Source: Mycoplasmopsis columboralis
Lineage (GTDB): Bacteria; Bacillota_I; Bacilli_A; Mycoplasmatales; Metamycoplasmataceae
DNA: 64,000 nucleotides
Direction: 5' to 3'
NCBI RefSeq assembly: GCF_900660675.1
Contig: NZ_LR215039.1
Location: 434,001-498,000 of the forward strand
In this document: piece after piece, positions 20,992 through 33,217 of the stretch
Layout: every line of letters begins with the position of its first letter
Numbering within the stretch: the first letter of the stretch is position 1
Position numbers and translations under genes: made by a program
Notes under the pieces: model-generated
What the model saw: the letters and a program-made list of their open reading frames with translations, nothing else
Told to the model about the DNA's origin: nothing
Database searches by the model: none

Positions 20992-23900
20992 TTATTCATT
21001 TAATAAACGAACAAATTCAACTCACATATCATTAGCATTTTTAGCATCTTTATTTGTTTCAGTTGCTAACAATTCGGCTGACACAAAATACTTAACTAGT
21101 TTGCTTGTATGATTTGAAGAAAGGATTTCTTTGTTTGATGCATTAACATTTTCTTGAGACATAATTGAGTTAACAAATCCGGTTCTTCAAACTTCAAGAC
21201 CATCGTTATTTTGTGTTGAATTACCTTCTTGAATAAGTAAATTAACATATCTTAAATTGCTACTTGCATAAGGTAAGGTTTCATTCAAAGCTGAAATTAA
21301 TACTCTTTGATTTTGAATAAAATAACGAAGTGCGTTTGGTTTAGAACGCAATCTGTTATTAAAATTAGAGTCTTGAACAATTCTTATATATGAAGCCAGA
21401 TTACGAATATAAGTATTGGTGCTATTTACTTTATTTTGTAATCTGCTTTGAGTTTGAGTTTTTCATGTTTGTTCTAAAGAATCAATTTTTTCTCGTATTT
21501 GAGAAGCTATTTGTGAAGAATTAAGATTTGAATCTTGATATTTGGCTCACTTAGGATTGCTTTGAAGTTGCTCTCTAATAAATGAATGTTGAGTTCAACT
21601 GCTCTCAAATGATTGTATTTTTTCTGTGTAAGAATCACTGTTTAAAACACTTGATAAAGTTTCTTTATTTGCTTTTGCTTGAGTGTAAATTTCTTTAAGT
21701 AAATTAATGTCAGATCTTAAATCGTCTCTTGAATACTCATTTTCGTCAAAATTATTAGTATATTGAACTTTTTGATTATATAAATCTTCAAGTTCTTGAT
21801 GATACATTTGTACTGTTTTTTGTGTGTATTGGTCTAATGAACCTATTTTATTGTTTAAGATTTGTCTTTGTTCTACAGTTAAAGTTTTTTGAGCAAATTC
21901 ATTAATTAAATCATGAAGTTGAATGTTTGTTTTTTGTGGATATTTGGTTATTGAGTCAAAAGTATAGTTAATATAATGTTGAGCAAAAAAATCTCTTAAT
22001 TCTTCTAGCGAATTAAATGATCGATCTTCTTTTTTAGAATTTAATTGTCCTTTTAAAGTATTTAAATAATTATTAACTTCGTTTAAAATTGCCACATCTT
22101 CAGATAGTTGATCGTTTGTATAATAACTGTCTGATGTTCTATTTTGATAAGTGTGTAAAAAGCTTTCTGAATTATTTGAATCTAAAAATGCATCAATTTC
22201 TCTAATGTATTCATCGATTGTGTTATTTATTGCTAAACGAATTCTTTGTTTTTCAGCTTCTTCAAAGTTATTATTTAGCTGAACGATTGCTTGATAAACT
22301 TTTTTATCAAGAGAGTAAAGTAAATAATTTTGAGCTTCTAAAATATTTGTAACTGGTGCGGTATGTTGATAAACATATACACTAGGTTGTTGAACTTCAA
22401 AAATTGATTCTAAAACTTGTGAATGTTGATTTACTAACTCTAAAAGTTTTGTATTTTCTTCACTTTGAGGAATTTGTTGTTCATTGGTTTTTAAAAATTG
22501 ATACTGTGAACGATATTCATCTAATAAATTCTGAACATTTTGTGAGTCTAAATTAAAATCACTAGCTGATAAAATTGCTTTGCTTTGGTAAATGAAACTA
22601 TACAAATCATTTACTGAATCAAAAAAGTGGGTTTTAATTTTTTCTGCTAAAAATTCGACATTTTTATTAATGTAGTCTTTTAAATTGTTAACTGTAAAAT
22701 CCACAATTTTTTGGTTGTGTAATTTGTCGGTCGCATTTAAAAGTAAATTCTCAATATTTTCAATTTGTCCTTGGTGATAATCAAGTAAATATTTTGAAAA
22801 TTCTAAGTGAGTTCTAGATAATTGGCTTAAAGCAATATCAGCTAGATAAAAATCATAGTTTAAAGTTTTACGATTAATAAATTCAAAAGCTTTTTGCACT
22901 AATTTAACATTTTCTAATTGTGTGGAATTTAGTGCTTGTTCGGATAAATCGCTTTGGTGTTTTGCGGCTAATTCGTTTTTAATTTTGTTAATTAGTTCAA
23001 TTCCTTCATTAACGTATTCGACTGTAAGAACTTTAGAAAGTTGTTCTCTTGTTAGATATTCTTGAATATATGTTTTATATTCTGAATCAGGATCTCCTTC
23101 ATCAAGTTGAATTAATTCACTTTCATTTTCTAATAACACTGGTAAATATTTACTTTTTATTTGTTCATCTAAATTGAATAATTCATCTTCTAAAAGAGGA
23201 TCTAGATATGTCTTTTTATATGATGAATAACTAATGAAGTTTGGTAATGTTAAATTTTGATTTTTAAACAATTTCATTTCATTAATTTTGTCTGAAATTT
23301 CATTTAATATCTTTAATTGTGTATAAACTTTTACATTTTGTAAGTTAATATCATTTAAAGAATTTGATAATTCAGTTACTTTAGTATTTCAAAATGTTGT
23401 ATCTTCAATTTCATTAATAAAATATTTAGAAGTAAGCGGTAAGATTTGTTTTTGGTAAAAATCATTAATTACCGGGTAACTTAAAACTTTATCTTTTCCT
23501 TGAAAATCAATATATTTAAATAACTGAAGAACAAACTCTTGATAGTCTCCATTGTGCAAATGCCCTAGCTTACTTTCTTGCTCCAAGTATGTAGCAACGT
23601 CTCCTTTTGGTGCATTAGTTTCACTTTGAGTGTTTGATTGAGTTTTAGTTGATTTTACTAAAAATGATTTAGTAAATTGTTCTTGTTTATTTGAGTTTTT
23701 ATCTTCTAAAGTATAAGTTACTATTAAATTGTTTCCTTGAATTTGATAGTTAGTGTCTTTTGCATTCACAAGATCGGAATACTTTGGATCAATAGTGATA
23801 TTTACAGCGGAAATTGTTGAAACATTTTGATCATCTAGAGTTTGAATCTCAACATTATCTGCATTTAAAATTTGAATCTTTAGTTCAATTTCTTTTAAAT

Positions 23901-23994
23901 TAACCTCTTTTTGTGCTACAGTGCTACATGCTGCCGATACAGCTGCAGGAATTATTCCTGCAAATGGAATAAATAATAATTTCTTTTTGTTCAT
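20992..23994 (-). CDS. large predicted lipoprotein, helical
   Basis: 1000-aa surface lipoprotein. Signal peptide MNKKKLLFIPFAGIIPA followed by lipobox VSAAC (Cys about 23). Residues about 35-125 resemble the Lipoprotein_17-type domain of the next gene (NNLIVTYTLEDKNSNK...FTKSF). The remainder is long and Gln/Glu/Asn/Leu-rich, predicted as extended helices without cysteines. In-frame TGA codons are Trp; I followed the frame to the TAA at 20992-20994. A clean extended -10 promoter precedes it. Function unknown; adhesin or nutrient role is only inference. Confidence 0.82.
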
Positions 23995-24014
23995 TTTTGT
24001 TCCTTTATTAAAGA

Positions 24015-24023
24015 ATTATACCA
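24015..24023 (-). promoter_or_regulatory. extended -10 promoter of the 1000-aa lipoprotein gene
   Basis: Minus strand TGGTATAAT, with the T-run of the preceding terminator occupying the -35 position. A Shine-Dalgarno AAAGGA follows before the ATG. Confidence 0.55.
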
Positions 24024-24042
24024 ATATTTGTGAATATAAAAA

Positions 24043-24057
24043 AAGCCCGATGGGCTT
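24043..24057 (-). terminator. terminator of the 424-aa lipoprotein gene
   Basis: AAGCCC/GGGCTT perfect stem with a 3-nt loop and seven T residues on the minus strand. Confidence 0.9.
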
Positions 24058-24061
24058 AATA

Positions 24062-25336
24062 TTAAACTTCTGCTGAACGTCTAGGGGTTGTTGAACCACC
24101 ACCAAATGTTGGTTCTGTGTTTCTATTTTCTCATAACACTTCGAGTTTGTGTTTTCCATAAAGTTTATTAATTAAAATAATATCAATATTAGATAAATTA
24201 ACTGTTTCAACAGCATATTTTAAATATCTAACTAAAGCTTGATCTTCGCTACCTTCTTCTAGAGTTGGATATAAAGTATTTAAAACATATTCAACAGCTT
24301 CTTTTCCTCCACCTTCTGAAATAGGACTTTCAAGATATGCTTGAACTGTTCTTTTATTCACCAAGAAAAGACCTCTTGATGTAGCTAATTTTCTAACTTC
24401 AGTTAACCCTGCGGCAAAAACTAAATTAGAACGGTTATCTCTTGCAAACTGTTCTGCTTGAGATCTTAAATTATCTGGATAATTTCTTCTATTGAATAAA
24501 ACTACTGGGTTTACTACTTTATTTACGTAAGTTCTTACTCTTTCATACATTGCAACTTTATCTGATGCTGCGTCAACTAATGATCTTAAAAAGGCTTTTT
24601 CATCACTTAAGTATTTGGTTAAATCTTGATTATCAGCTGTAAGTAAAGCATTAACATCATCTTTAAGGTCATTTACGTAAGATTCTAATTCTGCTAATTT
24701 ATCTGATCTTTGGTCTTCTTGAGCCTCAAAGTATGCGTTTACTTTTTGAGCTAGTTCCGCTAAATAAGCAAGTTTTGTAGACATTGTTTCAGCTGAAGTT
24801 TGAAGTACACTAGGAGCCATTTTATCGCTTAAAAATGTCCCATTGTCATTGTTAGATTGAATCAATAATTGACCATATCTTGCATAATCATCTTCAGTAT
24901 ATGAAGGTTTATAAAGTTTTGATAGACTAATTTGTTCTTTAAGTGTTGATACTAAATCAGCGGTAACAACGATTTTATCACTGCTTTCTGAAGAATTTTC
25001 ACCAGCTTGTGTTTCTGAACCTTCAGTAGAACCTTGGTTCTCTCCATTGCTTGATGTTTCTTCATTTGTTGAGCTTGTTCCGTTTGAGTTATCTCCACCT
25101 TGTGTTGATGATCCGTTTTCATTTGTAGAATTGTTATTTGAATCACCTTGGTTTGTAGTTGTTTCTCCTGCTGTTTGAGTGTTAGTTGGAGTTTCAACTA
25201 CTGGTGTGGTTTCAGTTTTTTTACTCTCATCAGCACTAGGTGTTTGGTTCTGTTCGCTTGTACATGCGGCTGCAACACCTAATGAAGTAAATGAGGTAAA
25301 TAAACTTGAAACTAATAAAAGTTTTTTAAATTTCAT
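24062..25336 (-). CDS. predicted lipoprotein with Ser/Thr/Asn/Gly-rich linker
   Basis: 424 aa. Signal peptide and lipobox GVAAAC (Cys about 25), then a low-complexity stalk of Ser, Thr, Asn, Gly, Glu and Gln (about 30-118), then a helical globular part. The stalk lacks hydrophobics and could present the C-terminal domain above the membrane. One TGA (24131-24133) is Trp; the tail ends with a Gly-rich, Arg-containing segment. Divergent from tpx. Function unknown. Low-complexity coding repeats in such genes are often length-variable between strains. Confidence 0.82.
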
Positions 25337-25367
25337 GTTTATCTCCTTTGTTATTTGTTTAATTTAA

Positions 25368-25383
25368 TGTTAAAATTTTAACA
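25368..25383. promoter_or_regulatory. 16-bp perfect palindrome between lipoprotein and tpx
   Basis: TGTTAAAATTTTAACA is a perfect palindrome located in the -35 region of the tpx promoter (TATAAT at 25395-25400) and within the divergent leader of the lipoprotein gene. A repressor operator is possible; in AT-rich DNA this could be chance. Confidence 0.35.
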
Positions 25384-25416
25384 TATTTTAAAAATATAAT
25401 AAACAGGAGAATAACA

Positions 25417-25911
25417 ATGGAAAAAGTTAATTTTTTAGGTAAAGAATTCGCTCTTTTAGGTAAAAATGTTCAGCTAGGAGAGACAGTTGAAATTGTCGCA
25501 ACACCAGCCGGAAGTTTTGAAGATGTAGCATATGAAAATAACCAAAAACATACAGTTGTTGTAGTATTTCCATCAATCGATACAAGAGTATGCGATATGC
25601 AAGTAGTTGCAAGTGAAGCGCTTGCTAAAGAATATCCAAATGTAAATTTTGTTTCTGTGTCTGTAGATTTACCTACTGCACTTGCTTCATATCAAGACCA
25701 ACATAAAATTGAACATATTAAAATGTTTAGCGATTATAAACACAGAGAAATTAGTACTAAATTAGGTCTTTTAATTGATAAAATGTTTTTATCAGCAAGA
25801 GCAATGCTTGTGTTAGATCAAAATTACAAATTAGTATACAAACAAGTAAACGAAAATGTGCATGAACAAGTTGATTTTGAATCATTAAAAACATTTTTAA
25901 GCAATTTATAA
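25417..25911 (+). CDS. tpx: thiol peroxidase Tpx
   Basis: Peroxidase reducing hydroperoxides, 164 aa. The peroxidatic Cys59 lies in FPSIDTRVCDMQ, matching the Tpx signature. The resolving Cys that other Tpx carry near residue 95 is absent (the segment reads DLPTALASYQ), so it would work as a 1-Cys type. AGGAGA 7 nt upstream of the ATG. Monocistronic, with its own TATAAT and a terminator; divergent from a lipoprotein gene. Confidence 0.93.
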   Translation: MEKVNFLGKEFALLGKNVQLGETVEIVATPAGSFEDVAYENNQKHTVVVVFPSIDTRVCDMQVVASEALAKEYPNVNFVSVSVDLPTALASYQDQHKIEHIKMFSDYKHREISTKLGLLIDKMFLSARAMLVLDQNYKLVYKQVNENVHEQVDFESLKTFLSNL

Positions 25912-25916
25912 ATAAA

Positions 25917-25946
25917 AGTGAGTCTGCAAATGGCTCACTATTTTTT
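25917..25946. terminator. bidirectional terminator tpx / rsmI
   Basis: AGTGAG and CTCACT stem with 11-nt loop and T run on the plus strand; the opposite strand serves rsmI, whose stop codon overlaps it. Confidence 0.75.
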
Positions 25947-26651
25947 TAAATGTGCATATTTATTAACTTTTTGTTTTTTAATTTTGGGTAAGTTTAACAC
26001 TAAAGTGAATTCACCTTTAATAAGATTTTGACTATTAAGAATTTCAAGAACTTCTAGCGCAGTTCCAAAAAGTCATTTTTCATGTATTTTAGTTAGTTCC
26101 TTTACTAGACAAATTTCTTCTTTTCCTTGAAAAACTTCAGCAATATCTTGTAAGGAACTTTCTAATTTATGTGGAGAAACATAAAAAACATAAGTACCTT
26201 CTCCTAAAGAATGTAATTGAATAATTCTTTGTGAGCTTTTATCTTTTAAAAAACCTAAAAATGAAAATGTACTATTAAAATTCGATCCAACAAAAGCTGT
26301 AATAGCAGCATTGACTCCAGGAATTATTTCAAAATCAATATTTTCTTGTCTGCATAATTTAATGATTTCAAAACCCGGATCAGAAACTACAGGCATTCCT
26401 GCATCACTAACTAGAGCAATTTTGTTATTTTGTTTAAGTAAATCAATTAAACCTTTAGCACTATTTTTTTCGGTGAAATTATTGTAAGTTAACAGCTTTT
26501 TGTTTTCGATATTGTAGTGTTTAAGTAATTTAGCAGTTACTCTAGTGTCCTCACAAGCGATAATGTCTACTTGTTCAAGTGTTTTGATTGCTCTTAAAGT
26601 AATATCGTCTAAATTACCAATCGGAGTCCCAACAATATACAATTTACTCAT
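25938..26651 (-). CDS. rsmI: 16S rRNA (cytidine-2'-O)-methyltransferase RsmI
   Basis: SAM-dependent methylation of 16S C1402, 237 aa. Tetrapyrrole-methylase fold signatures are VGTPIGNLDDIT near the N terminus, CEDTR, SDAGMPVVSDPG and PGVNAAITA. TGA at 26073-26075 is Trp. It overlaps holB by 8 nt (ATG within the last codons of holB) and is the last gene of the dnaX unit. Its short C-terminal part is typical of mollicutes. Confidence 0.93.
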
Positions 26652-27564
26652 ATAACCTCATTAAATTTATTAAAAATACTTCTTTAGATAAAGCGAAGTT
26701 TTTTTCAGTAGAAAGATTATTTAAAAAAACTTCAATTAAATCAATTGCTCGAATTATGTTAGGATGCTGCCTTAGTGCTTTTTGTGAATTTTTACAAATT
26801 TCTTGACCTAAATCAAATTCAAAATCGAAATCTTTGAAACTAGCATGAATGCAGAAAGTAAATAGCTTAAGTAACATTTTGGTTTCAAATAATTCTTCTT
26901 TGACTATAAATTTGCTAAAAAAAGCATATACAACATCTTTGTTATGTAATGAATCTTTGAAAGCTCCAATTAAGTTAAGAATTCTCTTGAATTTAGTTTC
27001 AGTCAAATACTCTTTAATGTCTTCAAGATCATCAAACAAATTCACTAACACTTCTGAGTTGGCGTTTCACATTTTTTCTGTTTTTAGCAGCGAAATTAAA
27101 TCTTCTTGTGAAGTTTCTTTTAAAGTGATAATTGAGCATCGTGATTTAATAGTATCTAAAATTGCATGAATTTTAGTGGTTGTCAGTATTATGGTGATGT
27201 TGCTATTAGGTTCCTCAATTGACTTTAAAATTGAATTTAATCCTTGAATGGTGGCATTTTCAATATTTTTTATGATTACAAAAAGTCGATTGTTCTCTTG
27301 AAGATTATAAAGTTGAGCTTTAGTAAAAATATCTTCAAGCTGTTCTTTTTTAATTTTTTCGTTTTGAAGATCTAAATACAAAACATTTGAATAATCTTCA
27401 AATTTCTGAAAATCTTCTTCGTAAATACAATTAAAGATCTTAAAAATTTCTTTAAGATCTTTGTCAATTGTTTTGGTGTTTTTCGCCGAAATTAAATACA
27501 AATGCGAAAGTTCTTCTTTAGCAACAATTGTGCGAAAAAATTCTTTTTGTTCAACAGTTATCAT
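26644..27564 (-). CDS. holB: DNA polymerase III delta' subunit
   Basis: 306-aa clamp-loader subunit of the AAA+ fold. The central part shows NIENATIQGLNSILKSIEEP, the box IV-VI region typical of DnaX/HolB, with SRC of the arginine-finger loop (TIKSRCSII). Walker A is degenerate, as in other delta' proteins. TGA at 27067-27069 is Trp. It follows tmk with a 1-nt gap and precedes rsmI with an overlap. Confidence 0.88.
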
Positions 27565-27565
27565 C

Positions 27566-28213
27566 TTAATGTAATCCTAAAAAAACTCTAAATTGTTTAT
27601 GTTCAAGCAATTTTTTAACTACTTGCTCGAAAACTTCTTCTTCACTTTTAGAAGCATCAATAATAATAAATCTTTGGGGATCTTCCTTAATTAATGTTCA
27701 ATATCCATTGTAAACACTCTCATGGAAAGACTCTTTTTCTTTTTCCATACGGTCTTCTACAAGTCTAGTGCTATTGCGACGAATTTTTGCTTGTTCAGGA
27801 GTTAAGTTAAAGAAAATAGTGATATTAGGAATGGCATTATCAATGACTAATTCAGTCAAGGTTTTCACATATTGGTATCCTAAATTACGGGCAAAACCTT
27901 GATAAGCATAAAAGCTATCAATATAACGATCACATAAAACTAATTTACCACTTTTGAGCGCCGGTCAAATCACTCTTTCAAGGTGAATTCTTCTACTTGT
28001 TGAATATAACATGGCTTCAGCTACTGCAGATAAATCCGAAGAAGAATCTAAAATAATTTCCCTTATTTTTTCTGCTTCCCGAAGACCTTGTCCTCCAGGT
28101 TCTCTAGTTAATACAATATTTGATAAATTGAATTTAGTTTGCAAATAATGCATTAGTTTGTTAATAACGGTTGTTTTACCGCTACCATCTAGTCCTTCAA
28201 AAGTGATGAACAT
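27566..28213 (-). CDS. tmk: thymidylate kinase
   Basis: dTMP to dTDP phosphorylation, 215 aa. P-loop [13 protein letters not shown] (about 4-16), then TREPGG (dTMP binding), CDRYIDS and a LID region with RVEDRMEKE. Two TGA codons (27965 and 27698-27702 region) are Trp. Located in the tmk-holB pair that is conserved in Firmicutes, here between recR and holB. Confidence 0.95.
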
Positions 28214-28222
28214 AACTCCTCC

Positions 28223-28807
28223 TTATTTTTGTCGGTGCATCAAAGAGAACTTTAATGTAAGTTCATCAATATAATCCATCGAAGCTCCTACTGGCACTCC
28301 AATAGCTAGTTGAGATACATTTAGTCCTAATTTGGTTAATTCTTTTTTAATTAATACATTAGTCATTTCACCAGTTAATGTTGGTGAAATACCTAATATT
28401 ATTTCATCGAATGTTTTTGCGTACTCTTTTAAATTATTAATTTCAAATAAAGTAGCATCAACATTGCTTTCATTTTTTAATAGATTTTTAAAAGTATAAT
28501 ATTTTCCTTTGTAAAAACCTGCTTGTTCTATTTTATCAATGATAGCAAAATTTTCAACTATTAACAGTTGATTCTCACGATTAGAATTGTCACAGTACTT
28601 ACAATAATCAATTTCACTAGGTGATTGACATAAATTGCAAAAACGAATTCTCTCTTTTAAGCGTTTAAAGGAATTAGCTAAGATTCCAACTGTTTGTTCA
28701 TCATTATTTAAGACTCACAAGACAATTTTTTCTGCCTGTTTTTTTGAAATATTTGGAAGTTTTCTAATTTCTTCAATAAATTTTTGAATTGAATCTGAAT
28801 CAAACAT
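28223..28807 (-). CDS. recR: recombination protein RecR
   Basis: 194-aa recombination mediator acting with RecO, whose gene lies at 52 kb. The zinc finger CNLC ... CKYC is intact, and the Toprim-like region shows QLLIVEN and LGISPTLTGE; the C terminus has IGVPVGASMDYIDELTL. Its ATG overlaps the ybaB stop by one base, the usual dnaX-ybaB-recR order. RecO-RecR without RecF is typical of many mollicutes. Confidence 0.9.
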
Positions 28808-29094
28808 TAAAATGGCATTCCACCTGGCATTTGAGGAGCAATTTTTTCGTTTTCTTCTTTAATTAAGTCAATTAATTCATTCATTGCTACAACAATTAAG
28901 TCTTCTAAAATATCTTTATCTTCAGGATCAACAAGCATTTCATCTACACTTAAAGAAACCAAAGTGAAGTTTCCTTTCATTTTGATTACAATACCTTGTT
29001 TTTCAACACTAAAGATTTTTTCATCCAAATCTTTTTGTTTTTTTTCTAATTCACTTTGCATTTTTTTTAGTTGTTTTAACATTTCGTTATTCAT
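28807..29094 (-). CDS. YbaB/EbfC nucleoid-associated protein
   Basis: 95 aa, small dimeric DNA-binding protein. It begins with MLKQLKKMQSELEKK (coiled coil) and has MKGNFTLVSLSVDE followed by a C-terminal helix and MPGGMPF, the usual YbaB ending. The ATG overlaps dnaX by 8 nt. Neighbours dnaX and recR support the call. Confidence 0.9.
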   Translation of the reverse strand: MNNEMLKQLKKMQSELEKKQKDLDEKIFSVEKQGIVIKMKGNFTLVSLSVDEMLVDPEDKDILEDLIVVAMNELIDLIKEENEKIAPQMPGGMPF

Positions 29095-31240
29095 TGTTAC
29101 CTCTTTTCATTAATTTAATTGCATTTCCAAAAATCATTTTAGCTTTGCTTTCGATACTTTTATCTTTGAAACGATTTTCCAACTTTACAAGTGGAGAAAT
29201 TTTTTCTAAGTCATTTGGAATAATTTGAGCATTTAATTGATTTTTAAATAAATTATACGCTCTTTTTCTTTGCTCTGGGGAAGTTAGATAAATGTGCTTA
29301 TAACCGTTAAAAATTGAGTTAATATACTTTTGAAAATCTTCAGTATTACGCACTTGATAAATTTGATTTAAAATGCTTTCATCATCTGAAGTAAGCAAAA
29401 TAAAGGTATCACTAGAAGCTAAAATCTTAGTGGGTTCTAACAATTTCATTTTTTTGTATTTTTCTGTTTCTCTGGCTGAAATTGTGTTTTCTGATAAATT
29501 TTTAATAGTACTGAAATTGTCTTTAGTATTAACTTGGATATTTTGTTGAATAATATGCAATAAGTTAGCAATTTCTTGATCATTTCACTTATCAGTATAT
29601 TTATCTAAAGGAGCGATGTTTTGGGTAGAATTTTCAGATAAATCATAATACTTAGTGGCACTTTGATCCTCACTAAGATCAATTTCTTGAGTGTGGTAAA
29701 GATTTGTTTCAATTGTATTTTCATTAAAACTGTTAACTTCAGCATCTAAATCTTCTGAATTAGCTTCTTCTTCGTTATCCATGATCATAAATTCGTTGGT
29801 TTTGTTAATGGCGTTTTCAAGTAAATTAATTTCTTGAGAAATTTTCCTTTCAATTTGTACCGCTTGAGTTGTAAAAGTACTTTGTTGAACAACAAAATTA
29901 GAAGCTAGCTCCATTTCATTTGCTTGAAAAAAATCAGGTTGTTGTGTTTGATTTTGAAGGTGTGGCTGTGGTTGGACTAATTGGGTTGGTTGTTCTTTTA
30001 TCAAACCTCAATTATGTTCTTGATCAGGTAATTCTACTTTTGTAAACAAATTAACTTGTTGTTTGTTTTCAATTATATTTTTAGGTTCTATTTTATTTTC
30101 TAAAGATTCAGCAACAGAATAATGTGCTCTATTTGAAGCTTCTACTAAAAATGATTGAGTATTTTCAAAAGCAACCATTTTTAAAATTAAAATCTCTAAC
30201 AATTCAAAAGGTTGTTCAGCACGAGATATTTTAACAAGTAAATCATTGAGTTTTTCAAGAAATTCCAAAGCAAAGTCATAAGAAATCTTTAATGATTGTA
30301 ATTCTTCTTGAGTTAATCATTCTAAAAATTCCTCTGAAGCAGTAAAACTGTAAATGCTTCATTCTTTAAGCAAGTTAATCAAACTAACAACCAGTTGATT
30401 GGCATCAGCTCCTGATTTTTTTAAAAAATAAAACAATTTGAGAGCTTGCTTAGTTTCTTTGATATAAACTAAGTTAATTAATTGAATAACTAAGTCATTT
30501 GAAGTAATTCCAAAGTTTAAACTTAGGTTTTTTAAAGTAATTTCTCCAGCACCAAATGAAGCACTTTGATCAGCAATTGATAAAGCATCTCTCATAGCAC
30601 CGCCTGATAGTCGAGCAATCATTTTAAGCGCTTCAGGGGTGTATTTTATTCCTTCTTTGTTTAAAACTTTTGTTAAATGATCATAAATTTGTTTAATAGT
30701 TAGTTTTGAAAAATTAAATCTTTGAACTCTAGATAAAATTGTCAAAGGGATTTTTTGGTGATCAGTAGTTGCGAAAATAAAAATAGCATGCGCAGGTGGT
30801 TCTTCTAAAGTTTTAAGCAGTGCATTAAAAGCACTTTTAGTTAACATATGAACCTCATCAATGATGTAAATTTTAAAACGAGAATTAATTGGAGATTGTT
30901 CAATTTTTTCTTTTAGATCTCTGATTTCATCTACACCATTATTAGAAGCTGCGTCCATTTCAATGATATCTAAAGATTTACCAATTTTACTTTTGCACAC
31001 ATTACATGCTTGAGTTAAGTTTTCAGTATGCATACAATTTAAAACATTTGCAAAGATATTTGCAAGCGAAGTTTTTCCTGACCCTTTAGGACCACTAAAT
31101 AAATATGCATGTCCTATTTTTCGTGTAAGAATAATATTTTTTAAAGTATTAATAATATGTTCTTGACCTACCACTTCTTCAAAAGAACTAGGACGATATT
31201 TTCTATACAAAGCTTTGTAACTCACGCTCACCCCTTCCAT
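29087..31240 (-). CDS. dnaX: DNA polymerase III gamma/tau subunit
   Basis: Clamp-loader ATPase, 717 aa. KALYRKYRP, Walker A GPKGSGKTS, zinc module (C-x8-C-x2-C type: NCMHTENLTQACNVCKSK), Walker B IIDEVHML, the SRVQRF sensor/Arg-finger region, then domain III and a long Gln/Asn/Glu-rich tail. Four TGA codons are Trp. I keep the ATG at 31240, since TATAAT ends 7 nt before it as in other leaderless genes here. The alternative GTG at 31223-31225 has a Shine-Dalgarno and gives the more canonical MSYKALYRK N terminus. First gene of the dnaX-ybaB-recR-tmk-holB-rsmI unit. Confidence 0.92.
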
Positions 31241-31247
31241 TTAATTA

Positions 31248-31253
31248 ATTATA
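31248..31253 (-). promoter_or_regulatory. -10 element of dnaX
   Basis: Minus strand TATAAT, 7 nt before the ATG at 31240. Confidence 0.5.
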
Positions 31254-31324
31254 TTTAAATATAATCAATTGCTAGGTGCTTTTTAGAAAAAGTTCTTTTA
31301 TTTATGAAAAATATGCAAAGAAAA

Positions 31325-31342
31325 AACCTCAATTAAGAGGTT
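31325..31342 (-). terminator. terminator of dnaK
   Basis: AACCTC/GAGGTT stem around AATTAA followed by a T run on the minus strand. Confidence 0.85.
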
Positions 31343-31348
31343 ATTTTA

Positions 31349-33154
<1,806 letters not shown>

Positions 33155-33187
33155 TCACTTTTATTTGATCTAATTATAACATAAAAT

Positions 33188-33214
33188 TTAGCAGTCTAAG
33201 CATTTAATTGCTAA
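33188..33214 (-). promoter_or_regulatory. CIRCE operator upstream of dnaK
   Basis: Inverted repeat TTAGCAGTC-N9-AATTGCTAA. The outer TTAGCA/TGCTAA arms match the CIRCE consensus and the spacer is exactly 9. Just downstream on the minus strand is TATAAT; HrcA binding would block the promoter. Confidence 0.85.
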
Positions 33215-33217
33215 ATT

